64,000 nucleotides of DNA from Dromiciops gliroides (GCF_019393635.1 NC_057861.1:61178532-61242531), one strand, 5' to 3'. Counted from the first letter of the stretch, positions 34,041 through 45,995 are shown. Notes: generated from the sequence alone by a model not told the origin. A program made the numbers and translations.

Positions 34041-34149
34041 AAACATTTTACAGTTTCTGGGGCTTTCAAGGCTAAATCCCCATAGCTCCTAATTAGACAA
34101 ATGATGCAACTGTCATTCCATTCCCTGTCTAGTTCAAATCCCTGAAGGG
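34041..34149 (-). promoter_or_regulatory. Predicted OR gene 2 promoter
   Basis: Minus-strand order: an O/E-like site (plus TCCCTGAAGGG, 34139-34149), 42 bp, the palindromic homeodomain site CTAATTAG (34089-34096), 38 bp, TAAAATGTTT (to 34050). The O/E match is imperfect; the conserved spacing in three genes is the stronger evidence. Confidence 0.45.
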
Positions 34150-34271
34150 CAAGAGTCCTGGCAGAAAACTTCCTAACAATGAGACATATATGATAATGGA
34201 ACCCAATGTGGAAATGTTCCAGCAGAGGTTTGATGCCTGCTCCTCTGGGTTGATGGCTATAGAATTATTTC

Positions 34272-34424
34272 TTTTTTTTTTTCTTTTTGCGGGGCAATGG
34301 GGGTTAAGTGACTTGCCCAGGGTCACACAGCTAGTTAAGTGTCAAGTGTCTGAGGCCGGATTTGAATTCAGGAACTCCTGAATCCAGGGCCGATGCTTTA
34401 TCCACTGCGCCACCTAGCTGCCCC
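34272..34424 (-). mobile_element. SINE, antisense, upstream of OR gene 2 promoter
   Basis: WSINE1-like, TTGACAC subtype, intact head (plus CTGCGCCACCTAGCTGCCCC). AGAATTATTTC is duplicated. It lies about 130 bp above the predicted promoter and is absent from unit B. Confidence 0.95.
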
Positions 34425-34666
34425 TTACAGAATTATTTCTATGCCTAAGGTAATAAACTAAGTGACCTCAGAGTTGTGCTGGTTCTAACAACCTCTGAAT
34501 CTTTGTATGTGTTTCCTTGGAGCCAGTGAACTCCTTCATCACCAGAGGTCTTCAAGCAGAGAATGGATGACAACTTTTATGTTTTATTGAACAGAGAATT
34601 ACTAAGAAATGACAGGGTCAGATTAGATAGCTTTTAGGTATATTTTGGCTCAAAAACCAATGAGTT

Positions 34667-34817
34667 GGGCAACTAGGTGGTGCAGTGCATAGAGCACCGG
34701 CCCTAGAGTCAGGAGTACCTGAGTTCAAATCTGGCCTCAGACACTTAACACTTACTAGCTGTGTGACCCTGGGAAAGTCACTTAACCCCAATTGCCTCAC
34801 TAAAAAAAAAAAAAAAT
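34667..34817 (+). mobile_element. SINE, first of a close pair
   Basis: WSINE1-like, TTAACAC subtype. AAAAACCAATGAGTTG precedes it. A related AAAAATCAACATGATT follows, then the next SINE. Confidence 0.93.
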
Positions 34818-34830
34818 CAACATGATTTAG

Positions 34831-34990
34831 GGGGCAGCTAGGTGGCACAGTGAATAAAGCATCTGCCCTGGATTCAGGAGGACCTGGGTTCAAAAACGGC
34901 CTCAGACACTTGACACTTACTAGCTGTGTGGCCCTGGGCAAGTCACTTAACCCTCATTGCCCCGCAAAAAACAAACAAACAAACAAAAAA
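34831..34990 (+). mobile_element. SINE, second of a close pair
   Basis: WSINE1-like, TTGACAC subtype, (CAAA)n tail, followed by a third AAAAACAATGAGTTG copy. Unit B carries one uninterrupted AAAAACCAATGAGTT near 46877, the empty site. Confidence 0.93.
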
Positions 34991-34999
34991 ACAATGAGT

Positions 35000-35320
35000 T
35001 GCCTCATTAAGTAGTGAGTTCCTGATCATTAAGCTCTTCAAGTTAATGCTTGATAAACACTTTTAAGTTTGAGAGCAGTGCATTTAGAGCCACTTACCTA
35101 TATTCAATACCAGTTCTGCTGCTTGACACCTCTAGACCTGTAAAGTTAGAATCTGGGACTAGAAGATCTTTAGCCTCATTTATAGGGCTAAATCAATCTA
35201 GTGGTCCCATAAATCCTATCAGGAGATTCCTGCTCAGCTCTTTATTGGAACACATGCCCTATGGATTCTCTGTCATTTCAGAGAATGCAGGAAAGCAAAT
35301 TTTTCAACCAATTCCCTGGT
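35000..35320. other. Upstream flank shared with unit B
   Basis: Colinear with 46880-47215 (for example GTGGTCCCATAAATCCTATC in both). No gene or named repeat. Confidence 0.5.
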
Positions 35321-35321
35321 T

Positions 35322-35690
35322 TTGGGGGCACAGAGCCAAGATGGCAGAGGAAAGGCTATAATTTTTGGAGCTACTGAAATCATCCATCCACATACCTTCA
35401 AAAAAATTCCATAAGACAATTCTTGGAGTAGCAGAACCCACAAAAGAATAGAGTGAGATCATTTTCCAGCCAAAGGCAGCCTAAAAGGGAAACAGGAAAG
35501 GTCTGCTGTACCAGGGTAAGAAAGGACCTAATGATATGATGCATATCCAGCCCCACACAGGCCGTGCCTCCAGAGCCTGAGAATCATCAACATCAACACC
35601 TACTTCTGAAACTTATCCCACAGAGCAATGAAAGGGTCCACCACAGTGATCAGAGTTCTTAAGTCTTTCAGAGTTGTTTGTCTATACAAT
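35322..35690 (+). mobile_element. L1 5' UTR fragment
   Basis: Starts CACAGAGCCAAGATGGCAGA and continues as the L1 5' leader seen at 4853. It is present only in unit A. Confidence 0.7.
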
Positions 35691-37365
35691 GCTATTAATG
35701 TACAGATTGTTCTGCTGGTTTTGCTCACTTATTCTGCATCAGTTGATACATATCTTTCCAAATTACTTTGAAAATACTTTTTTATTTCTTATGGAACACT
35801 AGTATTCCATTACATTTCTGGTCCATATTTTGTTCAACCATTCCCCAATTGATAGGCACTCCTTATTTCTAGTTTGTTGTCACTATAAGCAGGGATTCTC
35901 TGAATATTTTTGTCCATGTGGATTCTTTTCTTCTTTCTTTAATCTTTTTAATTGATACACAAGAACAATTTATGCCTTGTATTAAGTAGTATCACTGGGT
36001 CAAAAGGTATGCACAGCCTGGTAGCTTTGGGAGAATAGTTCCAAATTGCTTTCCAGTATGCCTGGAAAATTCTTGGAATTGGAATTAGTGGAACAGGAAT
36101 ATATGGTTCCACCAACAGTTCATTAATGTGCCTATTTTCCTTTGGCTTTTCCAAAATTTCTCATTTTCCTTTTTTGATAACTTTGATAATGTGATGGGTG
36201 AAACCTCAGAGTTGCTTTAATATGCATGTCTCTAATTATAGTGATTTAGAGGGTTCTTCTATGTGGTGCCTGATGGCTTAGATTTCTTCTTTTGAAAACC
36301 ACCTCTTTTGGGGGCAGCTAGGTGATGCAGTGGATAAAGCACTGGCCCTGGATTCAGGAGGACCTGAGTTCAAATCTGACCTTGGACACTTGACACTTAC
36401 TAGTTCTGTGACCCTAGGCAAGTCACTTAAACCTCATTGCCCTGCAAAAAAAAAAAAAAGAAAGAAAGAAAACTGCCTCTCCTTATCCTTTGACTATTGA
36501 TCAATTGCAAATGACTCTTACTCAAAATTTGAATTGGGTTCTTCATGTATCTTGGAAACTGGACCTTTCTCATATAAATTTGCTATAAATATTTTCCTAA
36601 TAAATCATGTCCCTTCTAATTTTAATTGTATTGGTTTTATTTCTGGAAAAAATTAATTTTATATGATCAAAATTATCCATTTTATCTCTTCATTCCTCTC
36701 TCTCCTTTGTTTGGTCATGAACTCTTCCTCTATCCATAGATATGAAAGGTAATTCCTTCCTTGATCCTCTAACTGGCTTATAATATGACCTTTTACATCT
36801 AAGTCATATATCTATTTAGAGCTTCTCTTGGTATATGGTATGAGGTATTGATTAAAAAAAAAATTCTATCAGACTGTTTTCCAGTCTTTACCCCAGTAGC
36901 TGAGATCTTTTGATTTATTGGAATACTAGGCTGCTAGCTTCATTTGTTTCTGTATGCTGCATACTTAATTTATTCCATTGATTGACCTTTTTTTTAAAGC
37001 AGTGACAAATCATTGTGATGATTTCTGCTTTGTAGTTAGTATAGTTAAAAGTTTGGCTTTTATTTAAGTTGATCATTTTATTAGCAAATAGTTTCTAATA
37101 ATTTTCTTTGTTTCTTCTTCCTGTTTTATGAATTTTCCTTCTTCATGTCATACTAATGATTTGGTTTTAAACTTTCTTTTCTTAAACAAAGTCATATAAT
37201 AACATTCATTTTATTTTTATATAGCTTATAACTTTAGTAATTTATTTTTTAATTTTCAATTTCATTAATCTCTTCTTTAATTTTCAAGATTTTTATTCTG
37301 TCATTTAATTGGTTATAAATAATTGTTTTCTAGGTTCTTTAAGTTGCATGTGCAAATCATTGATG
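35690..37365 (-). mobile_element. L1 ORF2 C-terminal region, antisense (unit A copy)
   Basis: Minus-strand L1 ORF2 C-terminal half, paralogous to 48655-50095. Shared landmarks include TGCCTGGAAAATTCTTGGAA. Coding frames are lost. A SINE lies at 36309-36469. Confidence 0.75.
36309..36469 (+). mobile_element. SINE in the unit A L1 fragment
   Basis: WSINE1-like, TTGACAC subtype with (GAAA)n at the tail. GAAAACCACCTCT/GAAAACTGCCTCT flank it. It is absent at the matching site near 49213. Confidence 0.93.
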
Positions 37366-37482
37366 TTTTCTTTCTGTCTTTTAATGTTTTGTATTTTATT
37401 TTTTCCAATTATATGTAAAAACAATTTTTAACATTGTGTAGAATTTTGATTTCCAATTTTCTCAATATTTAAAAAAAAAAAA

Positions 37483-37622
37483 TTTGTGGGGCAATGAGGG
37501 TTAAGTGACTTGCCCAGGGTCGCACAGCTAGTAAGTGTCAAGTGTCTGAGGTCGGATTTGAACTCAGGTCCTACTGAATCCAGTGCCAGTGCTTTATACA
37601 CACTGCACCATCTAGCTGCCCC
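37483..37622 (-). mobile_element. SINE, antisense
   Basis: WSINE1-like, TTGACAC subtype, with TTCCAATTTTCTCA duplicated at 37451 and 37626. The site is empty in unit B. Confidence 0.9.
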
Positions 37623-38211
37623 TGAGTTCCAATTTTCTCACATCATTCCTTCCCTCTTCCTTCCTTGAGTAGGCAAGCAATTTGATATAGGTTATACATG
37701 TGGTGTGATGCAAAACACATTTATATATCATCATGTTGTGAAATAAAAGGCAGACCAAAAATCAAGAAAAATAAACAAGGTTAAAACATATAGACTTTGA
37801 TATGCATTCTCTCTTCATCAGTTTTTTCCCCCTCTGGAGGTGGATAGCATTTTTATCGTAAGTCTTTTGGACCAGTTTTGAATCATTATATTGCTGAGAA
37901 TAGCTAAGTCACCCATAGTTTATCATCATACCATATTGCTATTCTCTGTTCTCCTAGTTCAGTTCACTTCACTTTGTATTAGTTCATGTAAATCTTTTCC
38001 AGTTTTTCTGAAGGCTTTCTACATTTCATTTCTTATCGTACAATAGTATTCCCTCATAGTCATATGCCCCAACTTGTTCAGCCATTTTCAATTAATGGGC
38101 ATCCCCTCAATTTCCAAATCTTTGCCACCATAAAAAGGGCTATTATCAATATTTTTGCACATATAGGTCCTTTTCCTTTTTGTATCTCTGTGGGATACAT
38201 ATCTAGTTGGG

Positions 38212-38380
38212 TTTTTTTTTTTGTTTTGGTTTGGTTTTTTTTTAGTGAGGCAGTTGGGGTTAAGTGACTTGCCCAGGGTCACACAGCTAGTAAGTGTTAA
38301 GTGTCTGAGGCCGGATTTGAACTCAGGTACTCCTGACTCCAAGGCCAGTGCTCTATCCACTGCGCCATCTAGCTGCCCCC
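38212..38380 (-). mobile_element. SINE, antisense
   Basis: WSINE1-like, TTAACAC subtype, with CATATCTAGT on both sides. The site is empty in unit B near 50790. Confidence 0.93.
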
Positions 38381-39627
38381 ATATCTAGTATTTTTATTGC
38401 CAGGTCAAAGAGTTTTTTACTCTTGCTTTTTTAATCACCTTTGGGCATAGTTCCAAATTACTCTTCAGAATGTTTAGATCAATTCACAACCCCAACAGCT
38501 AGGCTTTAGTGTCCCAATTTTCCCACATCCCCTCCAGCACTTGTGATTTTCCTTTTCTCTCATATCAGCCTACACGATAGATATGAGATAGTACCTCAGA
38601 GTTGTAATTTGCATTTCTCTAATCAATAGTGATTTAAAGCATTTTATATGACAATATATAGTTTTGATTTCTTCATCTGCAAACTACCTATTCATATCCT
38701 TTGACCATTTATCAAATGGGGAATGATATATTCTTATAAATTTGACTCAGTTTTCTATATGTTTTATAAATGAGGCCTTTATTAAAGAAACTCAATATAA
38801 AAAAATTTTAAGTTAGGATTTCTGTGTATTTCTCTCCACCCTATTTTCCCTGATTATCCTTCTCTATCTCCTTTCATCCTGTCTATCCTCAAAAGTGTTT
38901 TGCTCCTGACCAGCTCCTCCCCAATGTGTTCTCTCTTCTGTCAGTGCCCCTTTCTATTATCCCCTTCCCTTCCTACTTCCCTTTAGGGTAAGATAGCTTT
39001 CTGTACCCACCTGAGTGTGTATGTTATTCCCTCTTGAAGCCAATTCTGATGAGAGGAAGGATCCAGCATTGTCTGCCACGAGTTCCTATTTTCCTTTCCA
39101 CTGTACAATCTCTTTCACACCTCTTTCATGTGAGATAAGTGAGCTCATTCTACCTCTCCCTTCCCTCTTCTCCCAGTGCATCTCTCTGACTCCTTAATTT
39201 TATTTTTATATATAATTTCACCGTAGTCAACTCACAACTATGCCTTCTGTGTATACTCCTAACTGCCCTAATAAAGATAAAATCCTTAGGAGTTATAAGT
39301 ATCATCTTCCCATCAACAATGTAAACAGTTTAACTTTATGGAATCCCTTGTGTTTTTCTTTACAGTTTACCTTTTGATGCTTCTCTTGAGTCTCATAACT
39401 GAAATAAAATTTTCTCTTCAGCTCTGGTCTTGTAATTTGCAATGCTTAAAAGTCCTTTATTCCATCAAATATCCATTTAAACTCCAAAAGATTATATTCA
39501 GTTTTGCTGAGTAGATGATGCTGAGTTATAATCCTAGCTCCTTTGCCCTCCAGAATATCATATTCTAGGCCCTTTGGTCCTTAAACATAGAAGCTCCTAA
39601 ATCTTGTGTTTGACCTCAAGAATATCA

Positions 39628-39925
39628 TATTCTAGGTGTCACAGTGGATAGAGAACTGGTCCTGGAGTCAGGAGGACCTGAATTCAAATTTGATCTCATA
39701 TACTAGCTGTGTGATCCTGGGCAAGCCACTTAACCCTGATTGCTTCAAATATCTGGGGCCATCTCCAGTCATTCTGATGTATATCTTGCCATTGGACCCC
39801 AATGTCTCTGGAGGAGAGAGTAAAGCTAGTGACTGCACAGCCCTCCCTCACTTAAATCCAATTCACTATAAGTCATGAAATCACCTCCTAATGTCATGGT
39901 CCTCTTCAAGACTAAATGGCTTTTC
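39628..39925 (+). mobile_element. RTE-tailed SINE (tRNA-like head plus RTE-like 3' half)
   Basis: The head resembles WSINE1 (GTGTCACAGTGGATAGAGAA; CTAGCTGTGTGATCCTGGGC). Instead of an A tail it runs on through ATCTCCAGTCATTCTGATGT to ATGTCATGGTCCTCTTCAAG. The same long form is at 57590-57900. Confidence 0.7.
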
Positions 39926-40830
39926 CCATAACCTCCATTTAATGAAGGCTAATAGCACCCAGGCTAGTCACATCTTCTTTCCTCTCCAGGCTGCACTATA
40001 AACTTTTCCTACCATACTCCTGATAGGTATATCTTTGTCTACTCCCTCCTTTTCAGCTTCCTTTTATGTGTTGTTTTCCCCCTTTAGAATATGCACTCTT
40101 TGAAGGCAGGGACTGTTTTTCCTTCATATATTTGCATTCCCAGTACTTAGCACAGTGCCTTCCACATAGTATATGTTTAATGGTTGTTGACTAACTATAC
40201 TGCCCCATGCTCATTTTTTAGTAGTTCTTATTGTCAACTGTACCAGTGAATAAATCAAACTGTCCAACAATAAGCTGCACTAGCCAATAAAGAGGTGATT
40301 TCCTTGTCACTAAAAATCATAGGATTTAGAGCCAAAAGAAACTTTAGGGCTCATCTAGTCCAAGCCTCTGATGTCACAGATGAGAGAATCACAGTTGATA
40401 GAGCTTGTGACTTGCACAAGGTCACATAGGTAATAAATAGGAGCGCTGAGATTTGCCCAGATCTTGTTATTCCAAATCCAATATACTTGCAACTACATCA
40501 CAGTTTTATGTTTAACTTAGAAAGCACTCCCATACATAATGTATGTAGGAAGTTATATCATATTAGAATGGGAGTTCCTTAAGAGCACCAAAGTCTTACT
40601 TTTCTCTTTGAATACAAGCACTTGGTGCACACGATGCTTTCCATACAGTAGCACTTAGTAAATTCTTTATTCATTAACTCATCCACAAATATACCTTCTA
40701 ATTAAAAGGTTAAATGATCCTTTACCTATAAAGATAGAAAAGGACCAAAGACAATAATAATTGTGAAAATAAAATTAATAACAATATCTTATATTTATAC
40801 CTATAATTGTTCTCTTGTGGAGATGATATC
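39926..40830 (+). other. Spacer between OR units: L2-type ends and old fragments
   Basis: 39926-40195 and about 40565-40680 are L2-like termini (CCCAGTACTTAGCACAGTGC; CATACAGTAGCACTTAGTAA). 40310-40450 mixes CR1-like (AAACTTTAGGGCTCATCTAG) and MIR-like pieces. No gene. Confidence 0.5.
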
Positions 40831-41430
40831 AGCTTCTTGACAATAGACTAGAACAACCCAACTTTTTTTTAATTGAAACTTTCTCTATGAATTTGGAAAT
40901 AGGTTGTATATACGTGGACCAAGGACCAGTATAATTAAGTACAGAAGGATTCATCATCATAATGTTTTCCCAGGGGCAATAAATATTTTTATCACAACAC
41001 CCCATGAAATACATCTACAATATGGAAGGGTTCAGATTAGAGCTGGTAGAGAGATCAGAGACCTGAAAAAGACCTTAAATCACCAGTCATCTTGACCTTT
41101 GTCTTGCCACTGCAATCCAATAACTCTGGAGGAAAGCTGATGACTTTACACAGGAAGACCTCACTCAAATCTAATTAACATGGAAGTCAAGATATCATGC
41201 TGATGATGTCATTGATCTTCTTTAAGAATGAAAGACAAACAACAGTGAAGAAAGCATTCCCAGTGGTTAAAATCCAGATTGATTGTTTCTCCTTTCCTGC
41301 CAAAGAAAGCTCCACTGTAAAATAGCAGATCTTTGGATGAAACCAAAGCTTGCAGGTAAAACTATCAATGTCATGGAAGCACCAGGAAACAGAGTCCCAG
41401 GAGCAGATGGTCTATGTCAGGTACAATCAA
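40831..41430. other. Spacer with a 3' half of an RTE-tailed SINE
   Basis: 41080-41250 matches the RTE-like SINE half at 26035-26225 (ATCACCAGTCATCTTGACCT). The rest is unassigned. Confidence 0.5.
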
Positions 41431-41562
41431 AAATATAAGAGACAGCCAGGACTGTGTGACCCTGGGGAGTCCTGGGCTTCAAGTTTGGGAATGGAGCTTG
41501 ATGACTTCTAGACTTTGGGGCACAGCAACTGGTACCATAATCTCAGACTTAGCCCTGCCCTA

Positions 41563-42501
41563 TCACTGAGAAGAAATCCTTCTGCTAATGAGTCTTCTCA
41601 GGGCATCCTTTATGTCCTTGTTCCTCAGACTATAAATGAAGGGATTCAGCATGGGAGTGACCACAGCATACATCACTGAGGTAACTGAGCTCTTCCAAGA
41701 AGACTGTGTAACCGAGGAACTCAGATATACTCCAAGAACTGTTCCATAGAATAATGAAACAACACAGAGGTGAGACCCACAAGTAGAAAATGCTTTATAC
41801 TTTCCTCCAGTGGATGGGACCTTCATTATGGAAGAACAGATCTGAGTATAAGAGAAAAGGATCCCTGCAAAAGGAAGAACACCCAAAAGTCCAGTTGTTA
41901 AATACACCAAAATGTTATTGATGAGGGTATCTGAACAGGAAAGCTTAAGAACTGAAGTGAGATCACAGTAAAAGAGTGGGATTTCATGTTCTGTACAGAA
42001 CAACAGTTTCATCACCAATAGAGTATGAAGCAATGAATTTAGAAGACTGATCATCCAGGAAAGTAAAGCCATCAAGCCACAGAATTGTGGGCTCATGATG
42101 GTCACATAACTCAGAGGGTGACAGATGGCCACAAAGCGGTCATAGGCCATCACAGTGAGGAGCAAGGTGTCTAAACCAGCAAAAACCATGAAGAAGTACA
42201 TCTGGGTGAGGCAGCCAGCATAGGAGATGGCCTTATTGTGTGTCAGGAGGTTCACCAGCATCTTGGGGACCAAGGTAGATACCAGACAGAGATCCACTAA
42301 GGACAGGTTGGAGAGGAAGAAGTACATGGGGGTGTGGAGGTGGGAGTCAGAAGCAATGGTCAGCATGATGAGAAAGTTCCCACCCACAGCGATCAAGTAT
42401 ATGCCCAGGAAGAGCCCAAAGAGGGGCAGCTGATGCTCTGGGTTCTCGGAAAATCCTAGGAGGAGGAATTCAGAGATATGTGTTTGGTTGGCTGGTCCCA
42501 T
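41563..42501 (-). CDS. Olfactory receptor 3 of the cluster (class II, OR1/OR7-like), intact
   Basis: A 312-residue odorant receptor. Landmarks are at the same positions as in receptor 2: N5-[12 protein letters not shown] 58-67, C97, [13 protein letters not shown] 118-130, loop cysteines 169/179/189, [10 protein letters not shown] 236-245 and [12 protein letters not shown] 283-294. The frame is open for 19 more codons upstream (to 42558), but I start at 42501. A good acceptor (CATCACTCTCCCAGCAG, AG at 42516-42515) lies 13 bases before that ATG, so the extension is intronic. The predicted first exon is at 46255-46440 (intron about 3.74 kb). It differs from receptor 2 at 29 residues, including C109G, S110L, N112T and A116T in TM3 and about ten in 144-190, the region that lines the odorant pocket in ORs. 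This suggests a shifted ligand range. Confidence 0.96.
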   Translation of the reverse strand: MGPANQTHISEFLLLGFSENPEHQLPLFGLFLGIYLIAVGGNFLIMLTIASDSHLHTPMYFFLSNLSLVDLCLVSTLVPKMLVNLLTHNKAISYAGCLTQMYFFMVFAGLDTLLLTVMAYDRFVAICHPLSYVTIMSPQFCGLMALLSWMISLLNSLLHTLLVMKLLFCTEHEIPLFYCDLTSVLKLSCSDTLINNILVYLTTGLLGVLPFAGILFSYTQICSSIMKVPSTGGKYKAFSTCGSHLCVVSLFYGTVLGVYLSSSVTQSSWKSSVTSVMYAVVTPMLNPFIYSLRNKDIKDALRRLISRRISSQ

Positions 42502-42574
42502 GTAGCTTGTTTTTCTGCTGGGAGAGTGATGGGAGAAGAGTATTAAGTGAAAATACAAACAATTCTGACATATA

Positions 42575-42680
42575 GGGGGAAAGTCTAAGACTTAGACTCA
42601 GAACACCTGGGCTTGAATTGCAGCTTTACCACATCCTCTTTGTGGAAGTACGAATGATTCCTTCCCATCTATAAGACAGA
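42575..42680 (+). mobile_element. MIR fragment
   Basis: Decayed sense MIR (GACTTAGACTCAGAACACCTG), the counterpart of 30520-30720. Confidence 0.5.
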
Positions 42681-44225
42681 CTATAATTGGACAATCACCT
42701 AAGGAACAAGGACATAAAGGATGCCTCGAAAGAACTCATTAGAGACCCATCTTAATCCTGGAAGAACTATGGGGAAGGAACTTATGCTCCTTTTCATGGA
42801 GCTTGTTGGTAAAGATTTATTTCTTCCCACTTCCCACTTTTAAATCATATTGAACCCACAGTCCACTAAAATACCCCCCAACTTTTGCATATCAATGGCT
42901 ATCTAACCATACCTCCCCTATCTCTTACTTGTGAAGTTGATTCTTTTAACCCAAATTTAAGACTAAGATCTCACTTTTCCTAAGTACATTTCACCCTCTT
43001 AGATTCAGTCCAATGACGCTGGCCTATCAAGAACTTTTAAGATCCTACCACTGCTATCCAATGAATTATCCATCCTTCATAGTTTTGTTTCAACTGCAAA
43101 GTTCATACTTAATATCTATGTATTTTTCCAAGTCACTGATAAAAATATCAAATGCAGAGGGCCAAGCACAGATTCCTCAAGACATTCTGCCAAACCAACA
43201 AGAATTATTAATAATGACTATTTGAGATTGCACGGTTAGTCAATTCTAAACAAAATGAGTTGCACTATAATTCAATCAATAGCTATCTTCTTTGCAAGAA
43301 TTGTTTTGATATCTTTGCCAAACATTCTGTTAAAATCTCTGTGAGCAATATCTATTACCTTTCCCTCATCCACCAATGTAGTAACCCTGTCACAAAAGGA
43401 TGTAAGTTTAGTCTGGTATGACCATACTAAAAAAATGCCATAATGGGTCTTTTTTTTTAGTGAGGCAACTGGGGTTAAGTGACTTTCCCAGGGTCACACA
43501 GCTAGTAAGTGTTAAGTGTCTGAGGCCAGATTTGAACTCAGGTACTCCCGACTCCAGGGCCGGTGCTCTATCCACTGCACCACCTAGCTTCCCCCATAAT
43601 GGGTCTTTGCAATTACCTCTTTCTTTTCTAGATATTCATTAATCATCACTTTAATGATTGATTTTAGAACTTTTCAGGAATTTCAGTCAAGCTTACTTGG
43701 TCTAGAGGTTCAGACTCTATTATCTTCCAATTTTCTGAAAAATCAGGAAAACATTGGCTCTTCTATTTATTGTGGCATCTCTTTTCCTCCCATGGTCCTT
43801 CAAATATCACTCAGTTGCTCAATAGTCAAATAGACTTGTCATATCAATATTGGAAGATGTAGTTCATCTGGACCAGATGGCTTGATTTCATCAAGGGTGA
43901 CTAGGTACTCTCTTACTATATCCTTGTTTATCTTGAGTATCAACTTCCTATTTGCCATTTTTATTCTGACCAGTGCAGTAGGTATTCCTTAAGAGAGAAA
44001 AAAAAACAAAGCAAAATAAGATTTGAGCATCTCTGCCACCACGTTTTTGTCAGTTACCATTCAATCCATCTCAATTAACAATCCTATCTCTTTTTTGATC
44101 CTTTGCTTTGACAAAGTATAGCTCTAAACAAAACCTTTTTCGTTGTCAAGAATGGTAGAGAAAAGAGCTCTGGACTTTGAGTCAGGAGACACTCTGTGTA
44201 GTCTGCTTTTGCTACTGCTTCTGCA
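42681..44225. other. Unassigned intron stretch
   Basis: No gene; apart from the SINE at 43453-43592 I see no named repeat, and little of it matches unit A. Confidence 0.4.
43453..43592 (-). mobile_element. SINE, antisense, with perfect target duplication
   Basis: WSINE1-like, TTAACAC subtype. CCATAATGGGTCTTT is repeated exactly at 43438 and 43593. Specific to unit B. Confidence 0.95.
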
Positions 44226-44229
44226 GAGT

Positions 44230-45730
44230 GATAGAAAAGGAGTGGGCTAACAGGTAGGAGAAGAACCAAAAGAACCAGGACCATCAAGAAGGAGAGAGGA
44301 TCTCCAGGGAGGAGAGAGTATCCAGGAGAAGGTGGCTGACAATGCCAAATGCTGAAGGTGTCAAGTAGGATGAGGATTGAGAAAATGCCCTTAGATTTGT
44401 CAGTAATGAGATCACTAGAAACTGTTGTGAGAGCATTTAAAATTGAGTGATAAGTAGAGAACAATGAGCCAAGGTGACTAGAAGGATAGAGGTAGCCTGT
44501 TGGAAATAGGGAAGTTCAGAGGACTGGTGGATTTGGGAAGAGAAAATGTAATTGCAATCCATTCACACCTATTCAATCTACGCTATTTATTCTTTTCCCC
44601 CTAAAAAAAATGAAAAGGGGGGAACTGCAGGGTACATACTCACTGAGTACAACTGCCAAGGAGCACCTGTGGCAGCCAACACATGATCCTGGGACCAAGG
44701 TATTATGTTGAGGAATAGGAGGAAGGGTGATAGGGAAAGGGAATTTTGGCTGCTGCGTGTACCTGAGTCAGATTGAGTTATAGCCATATGGCAAAGAGGG
44801 TTGATTACCACACACTTTGGAGTCAAGTCACAATCTACTTGTAGTCATTGTAAGACTCCCCAGGCATCCTCAAGCCCCATTTTGGAAACCAGTGCTATGA
44901 AGTATATGAGAATCCCCAACATTCAATATCCTTTTTTCTTGTCCTCCCCTAGAGCTCTTCAAGTTTTCTTCTTGCTACTGGGAGTAGTTAATTCCCCTCC
45001 ATAATCATCCCCAGATTTCTATCTCTGTTTTTCTTCAGCTGATAGTAAATGGCCTCAGTTTCCTGATCACCATTGATGGGGAATGGAATATGTCCTTCCA
45101 TGCCCCCTGTCAAGGCTACAGTACACAGGAGGCGACCTGTGGGCAGTTCAAGATCAGCCTATAAGTTCTGTTACAAATCTGTAAAAGATCAGTGGTCTCA
45201 GGGAACACCCATGTTTGGTATGGAATGACCTACCCAGGTACCCAGGTGCCCAGGACCCTCTCTAACTTTACTGGGCTCATTTAGGGGCAGCTGAGATTTG
45301 ATTGGCCTGAATTTTGACCTAGACTTTGGAATAGGGTTGGCTCAGATGGGCTGGAACCCACTGGATTTGGGCTTCTATTATGATAACAGCAGTGGCAGCT
45401 ATATATTTGTTTGTTTGTTTTTGGGAGGGGTTGACATCTATATATTTTTATGGTGACTTACAGGTACTAAATTTTGCTGTGGATATTAACTCATTTGATG
45501 CTTACAAGAACATAGTGAAGAACAAAATGGACTGTTGCTTTTGACATTGAGCAATTCATCTGGCTCTTCTGCTAAGCCCCTTAATAACAATGCACACGAA
45601 TAACTGAGCAAATATCAACCCATTTTTTACTACAGTCCAGAGAAGATAAGCAATTAAGCCAAAGTCCTCAAGATATTTGGTGGCAGGGCTAGGACTTAAA
45701 CCTAGGTCTTTTGATTCTGAATCTGTCAGA
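44230..45730. other. Intron sequence shared with unit A
   Basis: Counterpart of 31600-33000 and 33170-33300. The old unnamed repeat occupies 44230-44480. No gene. Confidence 0.45.
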
Positions 45731-45734
45731 TTCA

Positions 45735-45995
45735 GCAGCTGGCAGCACATAGAGTGCTAGGCCTGGGGTTAGGAAGACCCAAGTTCAAATCCAGCCTCAG
45801 ACATTTACTAGCTGTGTGACCTTAAGCAAGTAATTTAATATCTGTTTGCCTCAGTTTCCTTAACTGTAAAATGGTGACTAATAATAACTGCACCTATCTT
45901 ATAGAATTGTTGTGAGGATCAAATGAGATAATATTCGTAAAAAGCCCTTAGCACAGTGCTTGGCACAAAAAGAGGCACATAAATTGATATTCCCA
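45735..45995 (+). mobile_element. CORE-SINE shared by units A and B
   Basis: Same insertion as 33304-33535, better preserved (CAGTTTCCTTAACTGTAAAA; TTAGCACAGTGCTTGGCACA). Confidence 0.82.

Larger units (their letters stand above)
29290..39614. repeat. Segmental duplication unit A (carries OR gene 2)
   Basis: Colinear with unit B (about 41430-51985). The OR gene, its 3' flank, intron, first exon and promoter, upstream flank, an L1 ORF2 fragment and a HAL1 all recur in the same order. Non-coding identity looks to be 80-85% where counted. All WSINE1-like copies differ between units. Homology stops inside the HAL1 at about 39614, the likely breakpoint. Confidence 0.8.
37370..39614 (-). mobile_element. 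HAL1 (half-L1), antisense, truncated at the duplication breakpoint
   Basis: Plus-strand order: 3' UTR, the last part of ORF2, then the ORF1-ORF2 spacer and the end of ORF1, where it stops at 39614. The paralogous copy at 50100-53885 continues through ORF1 and 5' UTR. Two SINEs interrupt this copy. Confidence 0.65.

Noticed and set aside
42502-42558. 19-codon N-terminal extension of OR gene 3
   Set aside because: It lies upstream of a good splice acceptor, is not shared by the other receptors, and the conserved [10 protein letters not shown] start follows it.
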